Positions 25,581 through 33,781 of a stretch of DNA of 64,000 bases are shown here, piece by piece. The DNA comes from Bog-756 sp963831535 (GTDB lineage: Bacteria > Actinomycetota > Acidimicrobiia > Acidimicrobiales > RAAP-2), in the NCBI GenBank assembly GCA_963831535.1, contig CAWHQP010000006.1, forward strand, positions 256,058 through 320,057, read 5' to 3'. Below the pieces are notes generated by a model. It searched no databases and had not been told where the DNA came from. It was given only the letters and a program-made list of their open reading frames with translations. The translations under genes were made by a program, and so were the position numbers. Numbering within the stretch: the stretch's first letter is position 1; every line of letters starts with the position of its first letter.

Positions 25581-26093
25581 GTGACGACATTCGATCGCCC
25601 GTTCGGCCGCGACTTCGAGGACTTCGAGACCGGCGATGTGTACCGCCACTGGCCGGGCAAGACCATCACCGAGGCCGACGACCACCTGTTCTGCATGATC
25701 ACCATGAACCACCATCCGTTGCACACCAACGCCTGGTTCGCCGAGCACGAGTCGGTGCAGGGCAAGAACGTGGTGGTGGGAAATCTGGTCTACTCCCTGG
25801 TCCTGGGGATGAGCGTGCCCGACGTCAGTGGCGCCGCCATCGCCAACCTCGAGGTCGAGTCCCTGATCCACCGGGCACCGACCTTCCACGGTGACACCAT
25901 CTACGCCGAGACCAAGGTCATCGGCAAGGTCGAGTCCCGGTCACGGGACGACCGGGGCGTGGTCACCGTGGAGACCAAGGGGTTCAACCAGCGGGGCGAA
26001 GAGGTGTGTTTCTTCCGACGCAAGGTGATGGTCTGGAAGCGTGCGTCGGCGCCGGCGCGTCGACGGCCCTACGGGGACGACGTCTGGGATTGA
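25581..26093 (+). CDS. mch: MaoC-like hydratase, probable mesaconyl-CoA hydratase
   Basis: A 170-residue single-hotdog enoyl-CoA hydratase-type protein. The hydratase motif is in TITEADDHLFCMITMNHHPL (Asp and His). The segments GKNVVVGNLVYSLVLGMSVP and APTFHGDTIYAETKVIGK are like the MaoC protein encoded near ccr in Streptomyces. It would hydrate mesaconyl-CoA to beta-methylmalyl-CoA, between the Mcd and Mcl steps encoded at 20989 and 19125. The GTG at 25581 directly precedes the family's usual N-terminus (TTFDRPFGRDFEDFETGD). Confidence 0.8.
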   Translation: MTTFDRPFGRDFEDFETGDVYRHWPGKTITEADDHLFCMITMNHHPLHTNAWFAEHESVQGKNVVVGNLVYSLVLGMSVPDVSGAAIANLEVESLIHRAPTFHGDTIYAETKVIGKVESRSRDDRGVVTVETKGFNQRGEEVCFFRRKVMVWKRASAPARRRPYGDDVWD

Positions 26094-26167
26094 GCGGACC
26101 CGGGGGCGCAGTCGAACACCGGGTCGCGGTGACGCATCCGACCCGGCGGCGGGACGGGAGCGCCGAT

Positions 26168-27067
26168 GTGATGCGGGACCGGCGTCAGGTCGAGGCCATC
26201 GGTCGTGCCATCGAGGGGTGGGGCACGGCACTCGGCGGCGACTCGAGGCGACCCGAGCTGCCGTGGCGGTCGACCCGCGACCCGTGGGCGGTGCTGGTCA
26301 GCGAAGTGATGGCCCAGCAGACCCAGCTGGCCAGGGTGGTCCCGGCCTTCCTCGGCTTCATGGACCGGTTCCCCACGCCAGCGTCGTGCGCCGCAGCACC
26401 GGTGGGTGATGTGCTCCGAGCCTGGCGGGGGCTGGGGTACAACCGGCGGGCCCGCAACCTCCATCTGGCCGCCCGGGCCGTGGTGGACGATCACGCCGGC
26501 CATCTGCCGTCGGACCTGGACGGGCTGCTCTCCCTGCCGGGCGTGGGGGCCTACACGGCTCGCGCCGTGATGGCCTTCGCATTCGGGGCGGACACCGGAG
26601 TCGTGGACACCAACGCCGGTCGGGTGCTGGCGCGGGCGGTGGCGGGCCGCCCGGTGGGTCGCGCCGAAGCCCAGAGGCTGGTGGACGCCATGGTCCCGCC
26701 CGAGCGGGGTTGGTGGTTCGGCCAGGCCCTCCTCGACCTCGGCGCCGGAACGTGCGTGGCCCGTGCGCCCCGCTGTCACGAGTGCCCCATCCGTCGCCGC
26801 TGTCGGTGGGCCTCCTCCGGTCGGGCCGGACCGGATCCCGCGGCGGGCTCAGCCGGGGTGTCGGTGCCCCAGAGCCGGTTCGCCGGCTCGGACCGACAGG
26901 GTCGGGGCCGGCTGATCGAGGCCCTGCGCCGGGATGAGGTCCCCGCGCCGGATCTGGCGGACGTGGTCGGTTGGGATGACCCCGAGCGGTTGGATCGGGT
27001 GGTGGCGGACCTGGTGGCCGAAGGCATGGTGGTCCGGACGGCCACGGGGGCCCTTCGCCTGCCGTGA
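26168..27067 (+). CDS. mutY: A/G-specific adenine DNA glycosylase MutY
   Basis: A 299-residue base-excision repair enzyme that removes adenine opposite 8-oxoguanine. It shows the catalytic Glu in SEVMAQQTQ, the helix-hairpin-helix LPGVGAYTARAVMAFAFG with the Asp in VVDTNAGR, and the 4Fe-4S cluster C-x6-C-x2-C-x5-C (CVARAPRCHECPIRRRC). In place of the long NUDIX-like 8-oxoG domain of E. coli MutY there is a short C-terminal winged-helix-like tail, as in other actinobacterial MutY. The GTG at 26168 is preferred for its GGGAG site; ATG 26171 is equally possible. Confidence 0.9.
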   Translation: MMRDRRQVEAIGRAIEGWGTALGGDSRRPELPWRSTRDPWAVLVSEVMAQQTQLARVVPAFLGFMDRFPTPASCAAAPVGDVLRAWRGLGYNRRARNLHLAARAVVDDHAGHLPSDLDGLLSLPGVGAYTARAVMAFAFGADTGVVDTNAGRVLARAVAGRPVGRAEAQRLVDAMVPPERGWWFGQALLDLGAGTCVARAPRCHECPIRRRCRWASSGRAGPDPAAGSAGVSVPQSRFAGSDRQGRGRLIEALRRDEVPAPDLADVVGWDDPERLDRVVADLVAEGMVVRTATGALRLP

Positions 27068-27162
27068 CCGGTGTGGCCTGTGCCCGGGCCGTCGACTGGC
27101 TACGGTGGTCTTCGTCAGACCAGTAGTGGCGCCCGCCGGCCGAGGCGGGGTCAGGGGGGGCC

Positions 27163-28626
27163 ATGAGACCACGGTGGAGGCGGTCGATCGGGAGTGTGGC
27201 GGCCGCCTCACTGCTGGCCATGGCCGGTTCCGCCCCGGCGGCATGGGCGACCACGACCGGAGGAGCCGTGGTGCTCGGGGCGCCCGCCTCCGTGCCCGAG
27301 TCGGTCTTCACCGTGGCGACGCCGAGCGTGGTCACCACGCCGGCGGTTCCCGACGGGACGGTGACCCCCGCCGTGTACGACCGGGTATCGGTGCGCCGCT
27401 TCGGCTCACCCGACGCGTCGCACGTCCTGGTACTGGTGCCGGGGACCAACGGAGGGGCCGGTGACTTCGACATCGTGGCCCCGTACCTCGTGGCCCACGT
27501 CCCCCATCTCCAGGTCTGGGCCGAGATGCGTCGGGAGGGCGCCCTCCAAGACGACAGCCTCCTCCAGGAGGTGCTGGCCGGCCGGGCCACCTATCAGCAG
27601 GCCTTCGACTACTACCTCGGCTTCCTGTCCGACCCGTCGATCACCGACCACTACCAGCCGCTGGTCGCCTCCCAGTTCACGTTCGTGCTGCAGTGGGGCC
27701 TCGCCGTGGCCATGAACGACCTGAACGCCGTGATCCAGGCAGCCAGGGACGGAGGCACGAGGACGGTCACCCTCGGCGGCCACTCCCTCGGCGGCACCGA
27801 GGCCGCGGCCTACGCGGCGTGGGATTTCGACGGCCGAGGCGGCTACCGGAACATCGATGGCATCATGTGCATCGACGGATGCGCCGGCGCGCCGTTCGCC
27901 GGCGAGAAGCCGGTGACGGTGGCCTCGGCCCAGACGGCCATCGACACGATGGACACCAAAGGTCCGTGGCTCGATCTACTGGGGGTGGGGCTCCCCTGGG
28001 TCACCGGGGTGTTCAGCCAGTTGGGCGCCCTCGCCGCCGTCGAGGCGCCGAACGCTCCGTCCCTGCTCCAGACCTTCCCACTCCTGCCGAAATCCCTGAA
28101 GCCGGCCAAGCCGGTGACCAACCTGGCCCAGGTGGGCTACGCCTTCGACGCGTCGACCTCGCCGTCAGCCCTGGCCCTCGTCCATGTGCACTCGGGCCAT
28201 GTGGCGACCACGGGTAGCCCGGCCGGCTGGGTGGACACCGGGATCACCCCGGCCCAGAACGTCGCCGACGCCTTCGCCCAGGCGCCGCTGGCCGCCGCCG
28301 ATTGGTACTACCCGGAGCGGTTGTCCATCGACGCCGGTGCGGCGGCCACGCTGCGCCAGACCCCAGCGGCCACCTATCTGGGTCTGCGATTGCTCGACAC
28401 CGACAAGGTGAACGTCCCGTTGTACGCCTTCCAGACATCACTCGGGGGCTCCGACAACGCCGTGGCCGACGCTGCCCACGACTTCCAGAAGCACTCGTTG
28501 ATCCCGAACGTCACCGTGGTCAGCCGTACGGCGACGTACAGCCACCTCGATCCGCTCCTGGCCACCCCGTCGAAGAACGCCTTCCTCCAGACGGCGGTCC
28601 CGTGGCTGAAGAGGATCGGCGCCTAG
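27163..28626 (+). CDS. Secreted alpha/beta hydrolase
   Basis: A 487-residue exported hydrolase. The N-terminus is a signal peptide (RRSIGSVAAASLLAMAGSAP, AWA cleavage-like site). The nucleophile elbow is GGHSLGGTEA, and HVLVLVPGTNGGAGDF is the oxyanion-side strand. A His near the C-terminus (TYSHLDPLLA) is the likely third triad residue. The long insertion between about residues 270 and 400 covers the active site as a lid. The substrate could be a lipid or polyester; sequence alone cannot say. Confidence 0.82.
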   Translation: MRPRWRRSIGSVAAASLLAMAGSAPAAWATTTGGAVVLGAPASVPESVFTVATPSVVTTPAVPDGTVTPAVYDRVSVRRFGSPDASHVLVLVPGTNGGAGDFDIVAPYLVAHVPHLQVWAEMRREGALQDDSLLQEVLAGRATYQQAFDYYLGFLSDPSITDHYQPLVASQFTFVLQWGLAVAMNDLNAVIQAARDGGTRTVTLGGHSLGGTEAAAYAAWDFDGRGGYRNIDGIMCIDGCAGAPFAGEKPVTVASAQTAIDTMDTKGPWLDLLGVGLPWVTGVFSQLGALAAVEAPNAPSLLQTFPLLPKSLKPAKPVTNLAQVGYAFDASTSPSALALVHVHSGHVATTGSPAGWVDTGITPAQNVADAFAQAPLAAADWYYPERLSIDAGAAATLRQTPAATYLGLRLLDTDKVNVPLYAFQTSLGGSDNAVADAAHDFQKHSLIPNVTVVSRTATYSHLDPLLATPSKNAFLQTAVPWLKRIGA

Positions 28627-28652
28627 TCATCCCCGGGCTTCAGCGGTCGGAA

Positions 28653-29522
28653 TCAGGCCGTCACGAACCTGACGATGTGATCGTTCACCTCATCGGGATG
28701 CTCCAGATGCAGGAAGTGACCGGCTCCGTCCACGGTCACCATCTCCGAGCCGGGGGCCAGATGGTCGGTCACCGATCCGATCGTCTCGATGCCGATGCAG
28801 CCGTCGTCGGCCCCGTGCAGGTAGAGAGCTGGCTGGGGCGCCCCGGTGGCTCCCGCGGCCTGGGCGGCTGCGGCGTCGGGGTCGTCGGGCGGCCCGGCGA
28901 ATGTGGCTCGGTAATAACCGAGCGCAGCGCTCAGACTCTCTGGCGCGGCCAGGGACTCCTTGACCCGGGCTGCGTCCCCGGTTCCGTCGAATCCCGGAGA
29001 CCAGTCCGCCCAAATGCGGTCGATGAAAGCGAAGTCGTCCAGTGTCACGGCGTACTCGGCCAGGGGGGTCTGGAAGAAGAAGATGTACCAGCTGCGCCGG
29101 AGCTGGTCGTAGGAGAAGAACCCATCGGCCATTGCCGCCTGGGGTGCCAGTGCGGCGACCACCACCCGCCGCCACCGCTCCGGCTCGAAGGCGGCGGCGC
29201 CGTAGGTGGCGAAGGCACCCCAGTCGTGGCCGATGATGACGGCATCGTCCTGGCCGCCGAGGACCTCGTGCAGGGCACAGGCGTCGAGGGCCAGGGTCCC
29301 GGTGTCGTAGCGCCCGTCCTCGGGGACTGCGGATGGGGCGTACCCGCGGAGGAACGGGGCCACGGCGTGGAAGCCGGCGTCGGCCAGTCGGGGGAGGAGG
29401 TGGCGCCAGGTGTGGGCGGTGTCGGGAAATCCGTGCAGGCACAGGGCCAGCGGCCCGTCGTCCGGGCCGTCCTCGAGGTAGGCGAACCCGGTGCCGTTGG
29501 CCGTGACGGTGCGATGGTCCAT
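28653..29522 (-). CDS. Alpha/beta hydrolase, epoxide hydrolase / haloalkane dehalogenase type
   Basis: A 289-residue soluble hydrolase. The nucleophile elbow is IIGHDWGAFATYGA with Asp as nucleophile, which points to the epoxide hydrolase/dehalogenase/haloacetate branch rather than a Ser esterase. The HGFP motif (CLHGFPDTAHTWRHLL) fits the same branch. The catalytic His is in GAGHFLHLEHP. A Trp cap region (WSPGFD, FFFQTPLAEYAV) lies between. The gene is convergent with the secreted hydrolase 26 bases away and divergent from the MBL gene. Confidence 0.87.
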   Translation of the reverse strand: MDHRTVTANGTGFAYLEDGPDDGPLALCLHGFPDTAHTWRHLLPRLADAGFHAVAPFLRGYAPSAVPEDGRYDTGTLALDACALHEVLGGQDDAVIIGHDWGAFATYGAAAFEPERWRRVVVAALAPQAAMADGFFSYDQLRRSWYIFFFQTPLAEYAVTLDDFAFIDRIWADWSPGFDGTGDAARVKESLAAPESLSAALGYYRATFAGPPDDPDAAAAQAAGATGAPQPALYLHGADDGCIGIETIGSVTDHLAPGSEMVTVDGAGHFLHLEHPDEVNDHIVRFVTA

Positions 29523-29662
29523 GTCCGGGAGGGTAGCGTCCGTCGTCGGGGACCGGGGGGGCCACCAACGATCGAGGACGCCCGACCACCGGTACCCTGG
29601 ATCACCGGTGCGCGGACCGGGACACGGGTGCCGATGGGATGTCCGACTAGCCTCGTCCTTCG

Positions 29663-30517
29663 GTGAGAATCACCTACTTCGGTGTCCGGGGCTCCTGCCC
29701 GTGTTCGTCAGACCTCTACCGCCGCTACGGGGGGAACACCTCGTGCGTGCTGGTGGAGGTGGACGGTGAGCCTCCCCTGATCATTGATCTGGGGACCGGG
29801 CTCCGCGCCCTGGGCCACCATCTCGATTCGTCCCCGGCCCTCGACGGGGCCCCGCTGCGGGCCAACGCCCTGCTCTCCCATCTGCACTACGACCACGTCC
29901 TCGGGATCCCGTTCTTCGCCCCCATGCGCCACGCCGAGGCCGTGGTCGACGTCTACGGACCGGCTCAAGAAGGAGTGCTGTTGGAAGAGGCATTGGCCTC
30001 CATGGTTCGGCCCCCCTTCTTCCCCATCCACATGGCCCAGTTCGAGGGGTCGTTCCGGTTCCACGATCTCGGGGGGACCGACGAGTTCGCCATCGGTGCG
30101 ATGACGGTGAAGGTCCGTCCGGTGGCCCACATCGGGCGCACCCTCGGCTTCCGGCTCGAGGTCGACGGCCAGGTCCTGGCCTATGTGTCGGACCATCAGG
30201 CACCCCCGGACCTCTGCTCGGTGGAGCCAGACGTCCTCGAGCTGTGCGACGGCGCCGACCTCTTGTTGCACGATGCCCAGTACACCGACAAGGAGTTCGC
30301 CCAGGTACCCCACTGGGGGCACTCCACGGCCGACTACGCCGTCCACGTGGCCGTGGAGTCAGGGGTGAAGCGACTGGCCCTGTTCCACCACGACCCGTCC
30401 CACTCCGATGACCAGATCGACAGCATGCTCGCCGGGGCCCGGGACCTGGCATCCTCGGCGCCGCGGCTCGAGGTCGACGCGGCCGCCGAGGGCACGACCG
30501 TGGTCCTCGGACACTGA
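29663..30517 (+). CDS. Metallo-beta-lactamase-fold hydrolase
   Basis: A 284-residue MBL-fold enzyme. The metal motif is SHLHYDHVLGIPFF, with further ligands in SDHQAPP and LHDAQYT and a final His in FHHDPSHSDDQ. It begins MRITYFGVRGSCPC, an N-terminus seen in the PhnP/RNase Z-like phosphodiesterase branch. The Cys cluster CPCSSD near residue 13 is unusual but common in this subgroup. The GTG start at 29663 directly precedes the fold. The flavin reductase gene begins two bases after its stop, so they form an operon. Confidence 0.85.
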   Translation: MRITYFGVRGSCPCSSDLYRRYGGNTSCVLVEVDGEPPLIIDLGTGLRALGHHLDSSPALDGAPLRANALLSHLHYDHVLGIPFFAPMRHAEAVVDVYGPAQEGVLLEEALASMVRPPFFPIHMAQFEGSFRFHDLGGTDEFAIGAMTVKVRPVAHIGRTLGFRLEVDGQVLAYVSDHQAPPDLCSVEPDVLELCDGADLLLHDAQYTDKEFAQVPHWGHSTADYAVHVAVESGVKRLALFHHDPSHSDDQIDSMLAGARDLASSAPRLEVDAAAEGTTVVLGH

Positions 30518-30519
30518 CC

Positions 30520-31038
30520 GTGGCCTTCGACGACCAGGCGTTCAAGGACGCCATGAGCCGCTTCACGAGCGGCGTGACCATCGTGGCGGGCGTGGATGAG
30601 GGCGAGCCGGTGGGATTCACCTGCCAGAGTTTCGTCTCGCTCTCGATCGACCCTCCCTTCGTGGCGGTGGCCCCGGCCCGCACCTCGACCAGCTGGCCCC
30701 GCATCGCGCGGGCTGGGACGTTCTGCGTCAACGTCCTCGGTGACCACCAAGAGGAGCTCTGCCGGGGCTTCGCCGTCTCGGGGGGGAACAAATTCGACGG
30801 TGTGGACTGGCACCCCGCCCCGGCGACCGGGGCCCCGGTGATCGACGGCAGCCTCGCCTGGGTCGACTGCCGGGTCGAGTTGGTCCACGATGCGGGGGAC
30901 CACGAGCTGATCATCGGAAAGGTCCTCGATCTCGGGACCAACGACGGCCTCCCCCTGCTGTTTTACCGGAGCAGGTTCGCTACTCTTGCCCGGCACGCCG
31001 GAGACGGTGAGCACTCACGCCAAGGGGAGGGGACATGA
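30520..31038 (+). CDS. Flavin reductase family protein
   Basis: A 172-residue FMN-binding split-barrel protein. It has FKDAMSRFTSGVTIVAGVD at the N-terminus, then GFTCQSFVSLSIDPPFVAVA and FCVNVLGDHQEELCRGFA, all typical of NAD(P)H:flavin reductases that feed two-component monooxygenases (HpaC/DszD type). No monooxygenase gene is adjacent, so the partner is unknown. It is in an operon with the MBL gene upstream and, three bases after its stop, the epimerase-like gene. Confidence 0.87.
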   Translation: MAFDDQAFKDAMSRFTSGVTIVAGVDEGEPVGFTCQSFVSLSIDPPFVAVAPARTSTSWPRIARAGTFCVNVLGDHQEELCRGFAVSGGNKFDGVDWHPAPATGAPVIDGSLAWVDCRVELVHDAGDHELIIGKVLDLGTNDGLPLLFYRSRFATLARHAGDGEHSRQGEGT

Positions 31039-31041
31039 CAC

Positions 31042-31593
31042 GTGCCTGACATCAAGGAGTCCGACGTCATCGCCGACGTCATCGTGGTGGAGCCCGACGC
31101 CCACGGGGACGAACGGGGACGGTTCGTGGAGACCTACCGTCGCAGCTGGTTCCCCCTCGGGCGGGAGATGACCCAGGCCAATCGATCGGTGAAGCAGGCC
31201 GGCGCCATCGTGGGGCTGCACTACCACCTCCATCAAGCCGACTACTGGTACGTCCTCGCCGGCACGGCCCGTGTCGTGCTCCACGACCTCCGTGAGGGGT
31301 CGCCGACCGACGGTGCCACCCTCACCCTCGATCTCGACGGCGACCACGACCGCGGCCTGTTCATCCCGCCGGGGGTGGCCCACGGTTTCGCCTCACTCAC
31401 CGACCTCACCCTCTGGTATCTGGTGGACGGCTACTACAACCCCCAGGACGAGCTGGGCGTGGCCTGGGACGATCCGGCCATCGGGGCCGACTGGGGGCTC
31501 ACCGATCCCGTCCTCTCGGACCGGGACCTGGCCAACCCGCTGCGGTCGGAGATCCATCCCGGCGTGCAGCCGAGGGCCGGCCTCCGCACCTGA
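31042..31593 (+). CDS. dTDP-4-dehydrorhamnose 3,5-epimerase-like cupin protein
   Basis: A 183-residue RmlC-like cupin. It has ERGRFVETYRRSWFP, then GLHYHLHQADYWYVLAGTAR, the equivalent of the RGLHYQ motif with the catalytic His, and FIPPGVAHGFASLTD. Order and length fit RmlC, which epimerises the keto-sugar on the way to dTDP-L-rhamnose. The substitution of several substrate-site residues and the lack of rmlA/B/D nearby mean it could serve another sugar nucleotide. The GTG start follows GGAGGGG seven bases upstream. Confidence 0.83.
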   Translation: MPDIKESDVIADVIVVEPDAHGDERGRFVETYRRSWFPLGREMTQANRSVKQAGAIVGLHYHLHQADYWYVLAGTARVVLHDLREGSPTDGATLTLDLDGDHDRGLFIPPGVAHGFASLTDLTLWYLVDGYYNPQDELGVAWDDPAIGADWGLTDPVLSDRDLANPLRSEIHPGVQPRAGLRT

Positions 31594-31649
31594 GTGTTCG
31601 ACCCGTCGTCGACGGCGTGGGTCTCGAACCGTTCTGACAGACTGCGCCC

Positions 31650-32513
31650 ATGACATCCCATCCCGACCGGCAGTCCGATCCTGTCCCGGCGAACCTGGCG
31701 CGGGCCACGACGAACGGCGATGACCGGCCGGCGGTGCTCGGCGAGCGCCTGGGTTCGCCCCGGACCGGCGTCCTCGTGACCGGAGGAGGTTCCGGCATCG
31801 GCCGGGATACGGCCCTGGCTCTGGCCGAGGTGGGTCGACCGGTTTGCGTGTGGGACATCGACGCCTCGGGGGCGGAGGAGACGGCTGCCCTCTGCCGGGA
31901 GCGCCATGGCGGAGTGGCCACCTGGTCGGTCGTGGACGTCGCCGACACCTCGACCGTGGGCCGGGCGGTGCCCGACGCCGAGGCGTCCCTCGGGTCCCTC
32001 GGTGGCTTCGTGCACGCCGCAGGGGTGTCCGGGGCCATGCCCATCGACCTCCTCGAGGACGATCTCTGGGACACCACGCTCAACATCAACCTCCGGGCCG
32101 GGGTGATGATCTGCCGCCAGCTGATCGAGCCGTTCCGTCGGGCCGGGCCCGGGTCGGCCGTGGTGTTCATCTCGTCCATCGAGGGACTCTTCGGCAGTGC
32201 CTTCATCACCGCCTACTGTGCGTCCAAGGGCGGGGTCCTCGGCGTCATGCGCTCCATCGCCCAACGCTTCGCAGCGGAGGGATTCCGGGTCAATGCCGTC
32301 TGCCCGGGGGCCGTGGACACCCCCATGCTGGCCCCGGCCTTCGCGCTCCCCGGGTTCCGAGAGCAACTGGAGGAGCGGACCCCGCTCCAGCGGGTGTCGA
32401 CACCCGACGAGATCGCCAGACCCATCCGGTTCCTGCTCTCCGACGAGGCGTCGTTCATCACCGGGGCCCACCTGACCATCGACGGCGGGCTCACGGCGAT
32501 CACTGCCGTCTGA
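31650..32513 (+). CDS. Short-chain dehydrogenase/reductase
   Basis: A 287-residue SDR with an N-terminal extension of about 35 polar residues before the fold. The cofactor motif is VTGGGSGIGRDTAL, with Asp in CVWDIDASG favouring NAD(H). The catalytic Ser is in ISSIEGLFG and the Tyr/Lys pair is in YCASKGGVLG. The C-terminal DGGLTAITAV is the usual SDR end. An internal start just before the fold would need a rarer codon; I kept the ATG at 31650. The 137 bases after its stop hold a short AT-rich stretch but no gene. Confidence 0.85.
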   Translation: MTSHPDRQSDPVPANLARATTNGDDRPAVLGERLGSPRTGVLVTGGGSGIGRDTALALAEVGRPVCVWDIDASGAEETAALCRERHGGVATWSVVDVADTSTVGRAVPDAEASLGSLGGFVHAAGVSGAMPIDLLEDDLWDTTLNINLRAGVMICRQLIEPFRRAGPGSAVVFISSIEGLFGSAFITAYCASKGGVLGVMRSIAQRFAAEGFRVNAVCPGAVDTPMLAPAFALPGFREQLEERTPLQRVSTPDEIARPIRFLLSDEASFITGAHLTIDGGLTAITAV

Positions 32514-32650
32514 GCTGGCATCATCGTATCAAGCGATATATCCATCATCTTATGAGCTAGGCAGCCTATGACCGGCCCGTCGACGCCGCCCATCCGGGCG
32601 CCGGGGGCCTCGCCTCCCGCCGTTGAGCCGCTTCGGGTTGAATAGTCGGG

Positions 32651-33772
32651 ATGTGGATCGCCCTGGCCCTCGTGGCACTGATCATCGTCGCCGCGGTGAT
32701 CGCCGTGCTCTTCCGGCGTCCCGAGGGTGACGACATCGACTCGGTACGCAGTTACCACTCGGCGCTGGGTACCCTCGAGCACCTGTCGGAGCGCACGCAC
32801 ACGTCGGTGTCGATCGTGGAGCATGACGACCGGGCCGGCATGGAACCGGGTGTCCCCCGTTCGTACCGCCGGGCTTCGGGGGCGGCCGGGGGAGCGGCCC
32901 GCGGGGCGACGGGGTCGAGCGGCACGTCGGTGGGGGTCGGCACCGGCCGTGCGGTCCCTCCGGTTCCGGTCCGGGGCAACGACGAATTCCCCGACCCGGA
33001 GATCCCTCTGATCTTCGACGACTCCCGACCCCGCGACAGGATCCGCCCGGACGCCGCCTCGGGCGACGGCATTCCCGTCTCGCGGACCGACCGGGCCCAA
33101 CGTCACGCCCTCGACTCGATGAACCACCGACCCCGCCGGACGACCACCGTCCTGGTCGTCGTGGCCGCGGTGGTGCTCTTCGGCGTGCTGGCCTACGTCG
33201 GCTCCAAGCGGTCCTCCCCGGGGCACCCGCATGCCGCTGCTGCCACGTCGACGACCGCGGCCCGGACGTCCCATGCCGGCTCGGCGACCACCGTGGCGAG
33301 GTCACCGGGCACGACGGCCGCTTCCGGCGCCCACAAGGCGAAGGCCAAGGTCCACGTGGCCACCACCACGCCGACCACCCAGCCGACCCAGGTGGTGGCC
33401 CTCACCTCCACCTCCAGCACGGCCACCTATCCGGTCACCAACAGCAATTACAAGGTGACCGTGACCGGTACGGGGTCGTGCTGGGTGGCGGTGACCAGCT
33501 CCTCGTCGGGCTCCACCATCTGGGCCGGGGAGGTGCAGGCCGGCGGGGTGCAGACCGTGGCGGCCAGCGGCAGCGTGACCGTGCAGCTCGGCACCCCCGA
33601 AGTGACGCTGGCCATCGACAAGGTCCCGGTGGTCCTGCCCACGCCGATCAGCGCGCCTTTCGTGGCCACCTTCCAGCCCACCGCCGCCGCCCTCGCTGCC
33701 AGCCCCCCGACCACCACGACCACCACGACCACCACCACGGTCGCCTCTACGAGCTCGACGACTCCTCCTTGA
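32651..33772 (+). CDS. Membrane protein with RodZ C-terminal-like (DUF4115-like) extracellular domain
   Basis: A 373-residue protein with two hydrophobic segments: one at the N-terminus (WIALALVALIIVAAVIAVLF) and one at about residues 167-184 (TTVLVVVAAVVLFGVLAYVG). The region between is Gly/Ser-rich. After the second comes a Thr/Ser linker and a compact beta domain (YKVTVTGTGSCWVAVTS, SGSTIWAGEVQAGG) that resembles the DUF4115 domain of RodZ. RodZ links to the cytoskeleton in rod-shaped cells, but the helix-turn-helix head of RodZ is missing here. The role in envelope organisation is inferred only from the domain. Confidence 0.65.
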   Translation: MWIALALVALIIVAAVIAVLFRRPEGDDIDSVRSYHSALGTLEHLSERTHTSVSIVEHDDRAGMEPGVPRSYRRASGAAGGAARGATGSSGTSVGVGTGRAVPPVPVRGNDEFPDPEIPLIFDDSRPRDRIRPDAASGDGIPVSRTDRAQRHALDSMNHRPRRTTTVLVVVAAVVLFGVLAYVGSKRSSPGHPHAAAATSTTAARTSHAGSATTVARSPGTTAASGAHKAKAKVHVATTTPTTQPTQVVALTSTSSTATYPVTNSNYKVTVTGTGSCWVAVTSSSSGSTIWAGEVQAGGVQTVAASGSVTVQLGTPEVTLAIDKVPVVLPTPISAPFVATFQPTAAALAASPPTTTTTTTTTTVASTSSTTPP

Positions 33773-33781
33773 GCGTCGTGG

